From the NCBI GenBank assembly GCA_023263235.1, contig JALQXE010000085.1, forward strand, positions 1 through 14,677: DNA of 14,677 bases, read 5' to 3'. Below are positions 7,801 to 14,677 of this stretch, piece after piece. Each line of letters opens with the position of its first letter. Position 1 is the stretch's first letter. Origin of the DNA: Sediminibacterium sp. (GTDB lineage Bacteria > Bacteroidota > Bacteroidia > Chitinophagales > Chitinophagaceae). A program made the position numbers and the translations under genes. The notes beneath the pieces are model-generated. The model had not been told where the DNA came from, did not search any database, and saw only the letters and a program-made list of their open reading frames with translations.

Positions 7801-8253
7801 AAAAGATAGTTTAGGAAATGTTTTTTTAGTATGAGGTTTTAAAGCAAAAGAACAAATACGCACTACATGCTTAATCATTCCATCTATACCCATAACTAAA
7901 CCGTCAGATGGTAAATATATTTTTGAAATCCCATTCGATTCTAACAACTTTGCTTCCTTTGGTAATATAGTACCCCCACCACCGCCAACAATTTTTACAT
8001 GATGGTATCCAGCGGAATCCAATAATGTTCTTACAAAACTAAAAAACTCAACATGTCCCCCTTGATAAGAAGTAATGGCAATACCTTGCACATCTTCTTC
8101 AATTGCAGCAGCTACAATTTCATATGCAGAACGATTATGTCCTAAGTGAATGATTTCGACACCGTTTTCTTGTAATACGCGGCGCATGATATTTATGGAA
8201 GCATCATGACCGTCAAATAAACTGGTACAGGTTAATATTCTAATTTTATTCAT
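4894..8253 (-). CDS. icmF: Fused isobutyryl-CoA mutase with G-protein chaperone (IcmF)
   Basis: IcmF interconverts isobutyryl-CoA and n-butyryl-CoA using adenosylcobalamin, and its built-in GTPase guards cofactor loading. The 1119 residues show the full fusion. The B12-binding domain covers about 1-135, with DGHDAS and the lower cobalt ligand His16. The MeaB-like GTPase covers about 190-400, with P-loop GTGGAGKS at 199-206, ETAGVGQ at 292-298 and NKFD at 339-342. A linker follows, then the mutase barrel at about 515-860 and a C-terminal part to 1119. Two substrate-pocket residues separate this family from methylmalonyl-CoA mutase: Phe577 in RMFAGEG replaces the mutase Tyr, and Gln768 in AQNT replaces the mutase Arg. 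Both match IcmF, so isobutyryl-CoA is the best-supported substrate, with a related branched acyl-CoA as the alternative. His806 in SGYHIAEAGA fits the conserved active-site His. The gene lies 52 bases after pyrG and looks intact. Confidence 0.93.
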   Translation of the reverse strand: MNKIRILTCTSLFDGHDASINIMRRVLQENGVEIIHLGHNRSAYEIVAAAIEEDVQGIAITSYQGGHVEFFSFVRTLLDSAGYHHVKIVGGGGGTILPKEAKLLESNGISKIYLPSDGLVMGIDGMIKHVVRICSFALKPHTKKTFPKLSFQKTIDPRILSRQITLLQNGDLKVTKQKLTTKSKTAKLLNTIPIIGITGTGGAGKSTVVDRLVQYFVQCNPTKTIAVISVDPSKRKTGGALLGDRIRMNSIHHHNVFMRSLATRNDMQSIAHSMDGVIALCKQAGYDCILIETAGVGQNDATIVDYVTVPVYIMTPEFGAPTQLEKINMIDYAHVIGINKFDRAGGLDALRDVRKQYNRSRHLFTTQTNSPVFGTMAAHYSDPGMQAMYNALIQNINCIHSVGFKTIENPSVYKEENIIAPTIPNKRIGYLNEIIEVIHKNNEWIKEQKQWVSKWYCVSKTMEDPLLAKNTALLKTKNSIEANIPSEVKAMVAEWPALYDKYQQKEFIDEVRGKRTSHPFVFETPSGLELNKVYLPKYADWGDIVEWQLKENTPGRYPFTAGVFELKRANEDPTRMFAGEGCPERTNWRFHFLSKGQTAVRLSTAFDSVTLYGHDPALRMDVFGKIGNAGVSIATIDDAKKLYSGIDLNAGNTSVSMTINGPAPMLLAMFFNAAIDQACEQYITENKLWPQVHKKIKQLVPANLLPKYESIHPEIPFDQWHNGLGLKLLGVSGDQVLDAVVYDQIKREVLSKLRGTLQADILKEDQAQNTCIFSTDFALRMMGDVQAYFAKNSIRNFYSISISGYHIAEAGANPITQLAFTLANGFTYVEYFLNRGIAIDDFMPNLSFFFSNGMDPEYAVIGRVARRIWARIMKLKYKANVRSQKLKYHIQTSGRSLHAQEIDFNDIRTTLQALYAIYDQCNSLHTNAYDEAITTPTEESVRRALAIQLIINKELGTVKVENTQQGSFLISELTDLVEEAVMKEFEKINARGGVLGAMERMYQRSKIQEESWVYETKKHDGEIPIIGVNTFVNEKATLAVDQQPIIRSTKKERTRQVACLQLFKKRNQAKRDAYLAQLKEASHQGENLFEILMEAVKYCSLGEITDALYLVGGKYSRNL

Positions 8254-8257
8254 GGCA

Positions 8258-8265
8258 CAAAGCTA
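8258..8265 (-). promoter_or_regulatory. Candidate -7 element for icmF
   Basis: TAGCTTTG on the minus strand matches TAnnTTTG exactly and ends only 4 bases before the icmF ATG, predicting a leaderless message. An ATTG at 8290-8293 could serve as a weak -33 element at a longer than usual spacing of 24. It overlaps the palindrome at 8262-8277. Confidence 0.4.
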
Positions 8266-8277
8266 ACAAATGTTAGC
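8262..8277. promoter_or_regulatory. Palindrome at the icmF start, candidate operator
   Basis: GCTAACA and TGTTAGC are perfect 7-base inverted halves around an AA spacer. The site lies in the 52-base pyrG-icmF gap and overlaps the icmF -7 element, the place where a dimeric repressor would block transcription. In RNA it could instead fold as a 6-bp stem with a 4-base loop followed by UUUG, a weak terminator for pyrG. No regulator gene is present in the window. Confidence 0.45.
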
Positions 8278-8305
8278 AATATTACCATTCAATTCTTAGA
8301 AAAAA

Positions 8306-9991
<1,686 letters not shown>

Positions 9992-10039
9992 TTATAAATT
10001 CGACCTATCTTTATTGGGAAAAAAACCTGAGAGGTCATA

Positions 10040-10047
10040 CAAACCTA
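10040..10047 (-). promoter_or_regulatory. Candidate -7 element for pyrG
   Basis: TAGGTTTG on the minus strand matches TAnnTTTG exactly. The place of the -33 element holds only a T-run. Starting here would give a leader of about 120 bases that contains the whole 9938-9974 hairpin. Confidence 0.3.
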
Positions 10048-10151
10048 CGCCAAAAAAACACGAGAAAAAAATCGCTTGAAGCCCTGAACTTAAAATGTTA
10101 AAAACTGTTATTTAAACGTGAACAATTTCACATCAAAATCAATCAAATTCT

Positions 10152-11027
10152 ATGAAAAAACTACTTTTTAGCCTATTTCTACTTGTTATGGCTGGTGGAT
10201 TAATGAGCTGGCATTGGGAAAACACACAATTTAGTCCAGTGAACAAAACCGATGTAGTGGAATGTTTAAATATGGAAACATTGCAAGCTTATCAATTGGA
10301 AGCTTCTACCCCTGCCTTTGCTTCTATGCATATAACCCCGCTTAACATAAATCCAACCGATTTATTGGGCAAAATGACCAGTTTTGAAGCTGCTGATGGA
10401 AAACCAGCGAGTGCCTATTTTATACCTGCTAAAAAGAAGAGTAAAAAATGGTTAATTGTGATTCAAGAATGGTGGGGATTAAATGATCATATTAAATTGG
10501 AAGCCGACAAATATTATGCAGCATTAGGAGATATGAATGTGATTGCAGTAGATATGTATGATGGAAAGGTAGCTGCCACACCCGACAGTGCAATGAAATT
10601 AATGCGCGGTGCCGACATGGGTAGAATGAATGCAATTATTCAAGGTGCAATAAAAAATGCAGGTGCAGATGCTTCTATTTATAGTGTGGGTTGGTGCTTT
10701 GGTGGTATGTGGAGTTTACAAACTGCAATACTTGCTGGTCCACAAGCAAAAGGAAGTGTAATGTATTATGGACGTCCAGAAAATAATATGGAAAAATTAA
10801 AATCAATACAGTGCGATATTATTGGTTTTTTTGGAAACCAAGACCGATCTCCTTCTCCCGAGGTTGTTAAGGAGTTTGAAAACAACATGAAATTAGCAGG
10901 CAAAAATTTATCGGTGAATAGATATGAAGCAAATCATGGCTTTGCAAATCCAAGCAATCCAAGCTTTAATCCAACTGCCACTGCCGATGCATATGCAAAA
11001 GCGATTGATTTTTTAAAGGCTCACTAA
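10152..11027 (+). CDS. Exported dienelactone-hydrolase-family protein
   Basis: A 291-residue alpha/beta hydrolase of the dienelactone hydrolase family, which uses a Cys-His-Asp triad to hydrolyse esters or lactones. The triad is visible: Cys182 in GWCFGG, Asp231 in GNQDRS and His262 in EANHGFAN. Glu106 in QEWWGL matches the glutamate that interacts with the cysteine in known members. The N-terminus (MKKLLFSLFLLVMAGGLMSW) is a signal peptide or signal anchor without a lipobox. About 50 residues of spacer precede the catalytic domain, which starts near 72. Classical members are cytoplasmic, so this protein probably acts in the periplasm or outside. The substrate cannot be told from sequence; an aromatic-degradation role is not supported by any neighbour. 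The gene is alone on its strand, divergent from pyrG, and ends 22 bases before a strong terminator. I saw no clear TAnnTTTG promoter upstream. Confidence 0.9.
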   Translation: MKKLLFSLFLLVMAGGLMSWHWENTQFSPVNKTDVVECLNMETLQAYQLEASTPAFASMHITPLNINPTDLLGKMTSFEAADGKPASAYFIPAKKKSKKWLIVIQEWWGLNDHIKLEADKYYAALGDMNVIAVDMYDGKVAATPDSAMKLMRGADMGRMNAIIQGAIKNAGADASIYSVGWCFGGMWSLQTAILAGPQAKGSVMYYGRPENNMEKLKSIQCDIIGFFGNQDRSPSPEVVKEFENNMKLAGKNLSVNRYEANHGFANPSNPSFNPTATADAYAKAIDFLKAH

Positions 11028-11049
11028 AATTTATTATTTAAAAAATTAT

Positions 11050-11082
11050 AAAAAAAGCTGAAAAATATTTTCAGCTTTTTTT
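11050..11082. terminator. Bidirectional intrinsic terminator
   Basis: A perfect 15-bp inverted repeat: seven A and GCTGAAAA, a 3-base loop (ATA), then TTTTCAGC and seven T. It reads as a U-tailed hairpin on both strands and lies between the convergent hydrolase gene (stop at 11027) and proC (stop at 11104), so it should end both transcripts. Confidence 0.95.
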
Positions 11083-11103
11083 ATACATTCAATTTATTCA
11101 TAC

Positions 11104-11907
11104 CTACATATCGTTTTTTATTTTACGATAGCTCGCTGTTAATCCTCTTATTAAAGAAGAACTAAATCCTTGATGCTCCATTTCATTTAAACCCGCGATG
11201 GTGCAACCCATTGGGGTGGTTACCTTATCAATTTCCTGTTCTGGATGCGTATGTTTTGTTAACAATAAATCTGCGGCACCTTTCACCGTTTGTGCTGCAA
11301 TTAAAGAAGCTTGTGCTGCACTAAATCCAATTTCAATACCTCCTTGAATATTCGCACGAATATACCTTAAAGCATATGCTGTACCGCATGCACCTAAAAC
11401 GGTAGCAGCATCCATTAGTTTTTCATCAATCACAATACTCTTCCCTAATTGATCGAACAAAGCGGTTACAAAATCAACTTGTTGCTTTGCTTTTCCATTT
11501 GCACAAATACAAGTCATACTTTGTTGAATGGCTATGGCAGTGTTGGGCATGGCACGGAACAACGCAAAATCAGCACTCAACATTTCCTCCATGTCTTTAA
11601 TCCATACGCCCGTTGCCACACTTATAATGGTTTGTTTACCGGCTACTAAATTTGGTTTTATATCAGCAACAATATCTTTTATTTGAAAAGGCTTCACTGC
11701 AAGAATCACATAGTTTGCATCCTTAACGGCAGATTTATTATCATTACTAGTTACTACACCCATAGCTGCTAAATGCTGAACAGGAGACAGGTTTCTTTTT
11801 GTTATTGTAATTTGAGCAGGGGTACAAAAACCACTTGAAATTAATCCCTCTGCAATGGAAGACCCTAAATTTCCGCCACCTATAATGGCAATTTTATAAT
11901 TTGACAT
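11104..11907 (-). CDS. proC: Pyrroline-5-carboxylate reductase ProC
   Basis: ProC reduces 1-pyrroline-5-carboxylate to L-proline with NAD(P)H, the last step of proline synthesis, in the cytoplasm. The 267 residues match the family length. The Rossmann fold begins at once with IAIIGGGNLGSSIAEGL (about residues 6-22), followed by AVKP at 70-73 and RAMPNTA at 118-124. The C-terminal dimer domain holds LGACGTAYA (171-179) and TPMGCTIAGL (231-240). These correspond to the family's SGSGPAY and SPGGTTIAGL motifs with some substitutions (Cys for Ser or Gly), which are mild and should not abolish activity. The ATG at 11905-11907 directly precedes the Rossmann strand, so the start is firm. It follows hldD on the same strand after a 173-base spacer with a hairpin, and shares the convergent terminator at 11050-11082. 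I saw no convincing promoter in that spacer. Confidence 0.95.
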   Translation of the reverse strand: MSNYKIAIIGGGNLGSSIAEGLISSGFCTPAQITITKRNLSPVQHLAAMGVVTSNDNKSAVKDANYVILAVKPFQIKDIVADIKPNLVAGKQTIISVATGVWIKDMEEMLSADFALFRAMPNTAIAIQQSMTCICANGKAKQQVDFVTALFDQLGKSIVIDEKLMDAATVLGACGTAYALRYIRANIQGGIEIGFSAAQASLIAAQTVKGAADLLLTKHTHPEQEIDKVTTPMGCTIAGLNEMEHQGFSSSLIRGLTASYRKIKNDM

Positions 11908-11939
11908 ATGATTTGAATTTGAAAATTAAAGATTAGGAG

Positions 11940-11979
11940 AAATATTTTTGAGATTTTAAGACCTAGTTTAAAAATATTT
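11940..11979. repeat. AT-rich inverted repeat upstream of proC
   Basis: AAATATTTTT at 11940-11949 and AAAAATATTT at 11970-11979 are exact inverted copies 20 bases apart. It lies 33 bases before the proC start. As the sequence is pure A/T it may be chance, but it could be a binding site or a flexible stem. Confidence 0.35.
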
Positions 11980-11985
11980 TCACGA

Positions 11986-12014
11986 GGCCTACTTCGGCAG
12001 TTTGCTGCGAAGCC
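11986..12014. repeat. GC-rich hairpin in the hldD-proC spacer
   Basis: CTTCG (11992-11996) pairs with CGAAG (12008-12012), continued inward after a bulged G by CAG with CTG around a TTTG loop. An outer GGC and GCC can add three pairs across a CTA bulge. It stands out from the AT-rich spacer. There is no T-run directly after it on either strand, so it is more like a REP-type dispersed palindrome or an RNA-stabilising hairpin than a classic terminator. Confidence 0.5.
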
Positions 12015-12080
12015 AAATGGAAAGAATTTTAAACGAGTTAAAATAAAAATGCTACAAAAAAAATAATTGAAATGGAAAAT

Positions 12081-13082
12081 TTAGTACCCCTTACCGGGAA
12101 TTAAATAATTTTTTACGTAGTCTGCAACCCCGTCTTCTAAACTTGAAAAAGGTTTATCATATCCGGCAGCACGTAACTTATTCATATTGGCTTCGGTAAA
12201 ATATTGATATTTATCTCTTATATCCAAAGGCATATCAATAAACTCAATATTAGGTTGTAAACCTTGTGCAATAAATGTATTTGCAGCTAAATCATAGAAA
12301 GATCTTGCTTTACCTGTCCCTAAATTATATAATCCATTATGACTGCTAATCCATGTACCTGCAAGCATATGCTGCATCATCCAAAAAATTACACTTACCA
12401 AATCCTTTACATAAATAAAGTCACGTAACTGTTCCCCGTCTTTAAAATCAGATCGGTGACTTTTGAATAACTTCACCAAACCTGTTTCCTTAATTTGATG
12501 AAAGGAATGAAATATAACACTAGCCATGCGTCCCTTATGTCCTTCATTAGGACCATAGACATTAAAAAACTTTAAACCCGTCCAAGCAGTGGGTCCTTTA
12601 CTTTGTTGCAAAGCCCATTTATCAAATTCATTCTTGCTCACTCCATATGGATTGAGCGGTTGCAATTGATTCAATATTGTATGGCTATCCTCATAACCAT
12701 GTTCACCAGCACCATAGGTTGCTGCAGAAGAAGCATATATAAATGGAATTTGTTTTTTCGAAGCATAGTTCCAAAGCACTTTTGAATACTCCACATTCAA
12801 CTCCTCGTGTATTGCATAATTAAATTCAGTTGTGTCGGTACGTGCTCCCAAATGAATAATGATATCTATTTCAAATTCATCATTTATTAATTGTGCTAAA
12901 AAAGCTTGTCGTTCAATAACTTTTGTAAATGTTTTTGCTTCCCAGTTTTTTCTTTTTGCTTCCACTCCAAAATCATCCACCAATAATAAATTAGTGAAGC
13001 CCTGTTCATTTAAGTATTGTACAAATACCGACCCAATAAATCCGGCGGTACCTGTAATTACGATGGAGGGCTGTTTTGTCAT
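12081..13082 (-). CDS. hldD: ADP-L-glycero-D-manno-heptose 6-epimerase HldD
   Basis: HldD (also called RfaD) epimerises ADP-D-glycero-D-manno-heptose to the L-glycero form used for the LPS inner core. The 333-residue protein is a short-chain dehydrogenase/reductase of the extended type. It has an NADP-binding GTAGFIG turn at 11-17, LGARTDTTE near 78-86, and the catalytic Tyr146 and Lys150 in NPYGVSK. Ser118/Ser119 lie in YASSAATYGAGE, a stretch characteristic of this enzyme. Further HldD signatures are KFFNVYGPNEGHKGRMASV, FKSHRSDFKDGEQLRDFIYV and the C-terminal DIRDKYQYFTEANMNKLR, which distinguish it from GalE-type epimerases. Length is near the family norm. It starts 14 bases after the purL stop, so the two are almost certainly co-transcribed, although their pathways are unrelated. 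Its presence implies a heptose-containing LPS and therefore a true outer membrane. Confidence 0.95.
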   Translation of the reverse strand: MTKQPSIVITGTAGFIGSVFVQYLNEQGFTNLLLVDDFGVEAKRKNWEAKTFTKVIERQAFLAQLINDEFEIDIIIHLGARTDTTEFNYAIHEELNVEYSKVLWNYASKKQIPFIYASSAATYGAGEHGYEDSHTILNQLQPLNPYGVSKNEFDKWALQQSKGPTAWTGLKFFNVYGPNEGHKGRMASVIFHSFHQIKETGLVKLFKSHRSDFKDGEQLRDFIYVKDLVSVIFWMMQHMLAGTWISSHNGLYNLGTGKARSFYDLAANTFIAQGLQPNIEFIDMPLDIRDKYQYFTEANMNKLRAAGYDKPFSSLEDGVADYVKNYLIPGKGY

Positions 13083-13096
13083 GAGGGGATAAGTAT

Positions 13097-14677
13097 TTAT
13101 TTTGCTAATTGTTTTTCAATTGCGGTATCATATTTCTTTTTCCAATCTGCAATGTTTCCCCAATCTTCTCCTGAAACATTCACATTGCCATTGGTTACTT
13201 TTCCAATCACCGCAAAACTAACTCCTGCAGCTTTTGCTGCATCATAAATGGCATCCACATTCTCAGCAGTACAAGAAACAACCACCCTACTTTGTGCTTC
13301 ACCTAACCAATAAGCATCTTTACGCAAAATTGTGTCGTGCGATGAAACATTAAATCCTTTATGGGTCGTAAATGCAGATTCTAACAAAGTAATCATTAAA
13401 CCTCCCTCACTAATATCATGTACACTTTTTACTTTGCCATTTTTAATTAAACCAGCAATCAATTGTTGTACTTTAAACTCTTCTTCTAAATCAAAATAAG
13501 GTGCTGGTGAAAATTCAACTCCTTTTAATTTATTTAGATATTCCGAAGATCCAATATCATTTCTTTGCGTTCCTAATAATACAATATTGTCTCCTTCATT
13601 TTTAAAATCTAAAGTCATTCTATTTTTCATATCCTCTACAATCCCCACCATACCTATGGTTGGTGTTGGATAAACAGGTCCATCGGGATTTTGATTGTAG
13701 AAACTTACGTTACCACCAGTAACAGGTGTGTTAAACTTGCGACATGCTGCACCCATTCCTTCAACAGATTTCACAAACTGATAGTATACTTCCGGATCAT
13801 AAGGATTTCCAAAGTTTAAACAGTTGGTTACGCCAATAGGTTCGCCTCCACTACAAACAATATTTCTAGCGGCTTCTGAAACAGCAATCATAGCACCAAC
13901 TTCTGGATTCGCATAAACATATTTACTGTTACAATCAACAGTCATGGCCAATGCTTTACCAGTACCCTTTGCTAATACTACAGCAGCATCACTTGGTGCA
14001 TTGGTAGAAGTATTGGCAGCACCAACCATGCTATCATATTGTGTATATATCCATCGCTTGGAAGCAATGTTGGGGATTTGCACTAATGCTTCAACTGTTG
14101 ATTTTAAATCGGTAACATCTGCAACTGCATTAATGTCAAAAGCATTTACTTTTTCTAAATATGCTGGTGCTTTAAACGCTCTTGAATAAACTGGTGCGCC
14201 TCCGCCTAATACCAATTCATATGCAGGTAAGGAAGCTTCCAAGGTTCCATTCATATAAAAATTAAGCAAACCATCTTCGGTCACTTCACCAATATTTGAA
14301 CAAGATAAATCCCACTTTTCAAAAACTGCTAGTACCTGTGCTTCCTTTCCTTTTTCCACTACCATCAACATTCTTTCCTGGCTCTCACTTAATAATAATT
14401 CCCAAGCTTTCATATTTTGTTGACGCGTTGGTACTTTGTCTAAATCAATGCGCATACCCACTCCACCTTTTGCACTCATCTCGGCAGTAGAACAAATAAT
14501 CCCAGCTGCTCCCATATCTTGCATACCCACTACTCCACCTGTTTCAATAACTTCTAAACAAGCTTCTAATAATTTCTTTTCTTGAAACGGATCACCCACT
14601 TGTACTGCTGGTAATTCCTCCACACTATCGGCAGTAATTTCGGCGGAAGCAAAACTTGCACCACCAATTCCATCTTT
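13097..14677 (-). CDS. purL: Phosphoribosylformylglycinamidine synthase PurL, N-terminus missing
   Basis: PurL uses ATP and ammonia from glutamine to turn FGAR into FGAM, the fourth step of purine synthesis. The frame is open to the window edge, giving 526 residues of what should be about 740 for the small (PurLQS-type) form; roughly 200 N-terminal residues lie outside. A GTG at 14621-14623 could be mistaken for a start, but the codons beyond it encode KDGIGGASFASAEI, a conserved PurL segment, so the gene continues. Other signatures are ELPAVQVGDPFQEK, MQDMGAAGIICSTAEMSAKG, SESQERML, NCLNFGNPYDPEVYYQF, TGGNVSFYNQ and VHDISEGGL. No C-terminal glutaminase domain follows, so a separate PurQ should exist elsewhere, unless the missing N-terminal end is unusual. 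It is the upstream gene of a purL-hldD unit on the minus strand. Confidence 0.96.
   Translation of the reverse strand, partial: KDGIGGASFASAEITADSVEELPAVQVGDPFQEKKLLEACLEVIETGGVVGMQDMGAAGIICSTAEMSAKGGVGMRIDLDKVPTRQQNMKAWELLLSESQERMLMVVEKGKEAQVLAVFEKWDLSCSNIGEVTEDGLLNFYMNGTLEASLPAYELVLGGGAPVYSRAFKAPAYLEKVNAFDINAVADVTDLKSTVEALVQIPNIASKRWIYTQYDSMVGAANTSTNAPSDAAVVLAKGTGKALAMTVDCNSKYVYANPEVGAMIAVSEAARNIVCSGGEPIGVTNCLNFGNPYDPEVYYQFVKSVEGMGAACRKFNTPVTGGNVSFYNQNPDGPVYPTPTIGMVGIVEDMKNRMTLDFKNEGDNIVLLGTQRNDIGSSEYLNKLKGVEFSPAPYFDLEEEFKVQQLIAGLIKNGKVKSVHDISEGGLMITLLESAFTTHKGFNVSSHDTILRKDAYWLGEAQSRVVVSCTAENVDAIYDAAKAAGVSFAVIGKVTNGNVNVSGEDWGNIADWKKKYDTAIEKQLAK

Noticed and set aside
4894..8253. Methylmalonyl-CoA mutase large subunit.
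   Set aside because: The order B12 domain, GTPase, mutase in one chain and the Phe577/Gln768 pair are those of IcmF, not of methylmalonyl-CoA mutase.
12081..13082. UDP-glucose 4-epimerase (GalE) as the identity of the epimerase.
   Set aside because: The NADP-type turn and the HldD-specific stretches (YASSAATYGAGE, GPNEGHKGRMASV, SDFKDGEQLRDFIYV) point to the heptose epimerase.
12859..13247. Plus-strand open frames of about 76 codons across the purL-hldD junction.
   Set aside because: They overlap two well-supported minus-strand genes and each other, with no sign of coding beyond being open.
13097..14623. PurL as a complete 508-residue gene starting at a GTG at 14621-14623.
   Set aside because: The codons between 14624 and the window end continue a conserved PurL segment without a stop, so the gene is cut by the window, not short.

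Overview
The window looks like chromosomal DNA of a Gram-negative Bacteroidota, most likely a member of the Chitinophagaceae or a close relative. The DNA is AT-rich. Shine-Dalgarno sites are largely absent, several genes carry the Bacteroidota-type -7 element TAnnTTTG, and there is a secreted GLPGLI-like protein. HldD implies a heptose-containing lipopolysaccharide. This placement is an inference from protein style, not a database result. I see no rRNA, tRNA, mobile element, CRISPR array or prophage, and no gene-free stretch longer than 300 bases.

Layout: (1) Positions 1-1755, minus strand: a TPR-repeat protein followed by the start of a phosphosulfolactate synthase (ComA-like) gene that leaves the window at position 1. 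(2) Positions 1944-2276, plus strand: a small secreted protein I do not recognise, with a good promoter match. (3) Positions 2375-9913, minus strand, in transcription order: pyrG (CTP synthase), icmF (fused B12-dependent isobutyryl-CoA mutase with its own G-protein chaperone), yidC (membrane protein insertase) and a secreted GLPGLI-like protein. Each spacer in this group holds a control signal: a terminator-like hairpin in the pyrG leader, a near-perfect palindrome over the icmF -7 element, a -7 element before yidC, and an intrinsic terminator after yidC. The group is therefore probably not one simple operon. (4) Positions 10152-11027, plus strand: an exported dienelactone-hydrolase-family protein ending in a strong bidirectional terminator. 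(5) Positions 11104-14677, minus strand: purL (cut by the window end), hldD 14 bases behind it, then proC after a 173-base spacer with a GC-rich hairpin.

Most of this is core metabolism: purine and pyrimidine nucleotide synthesis, proline synthesis, LPS heptose supply and inner-membrane protein insertion. The accessory elements are IcmF, which links valine or branched-chain acyl-CoA metabolism to succinyl-type metabolism through B12, and the ComA-like enzyme, which joins sulfite to phosphoenolpyruvate. I found no convincing new multi-gene system. The observations most worth testing are the candidate operator on the icmF promoter, the attenuator-like pyrG leader, and the role of ComA in a non-methanogen.
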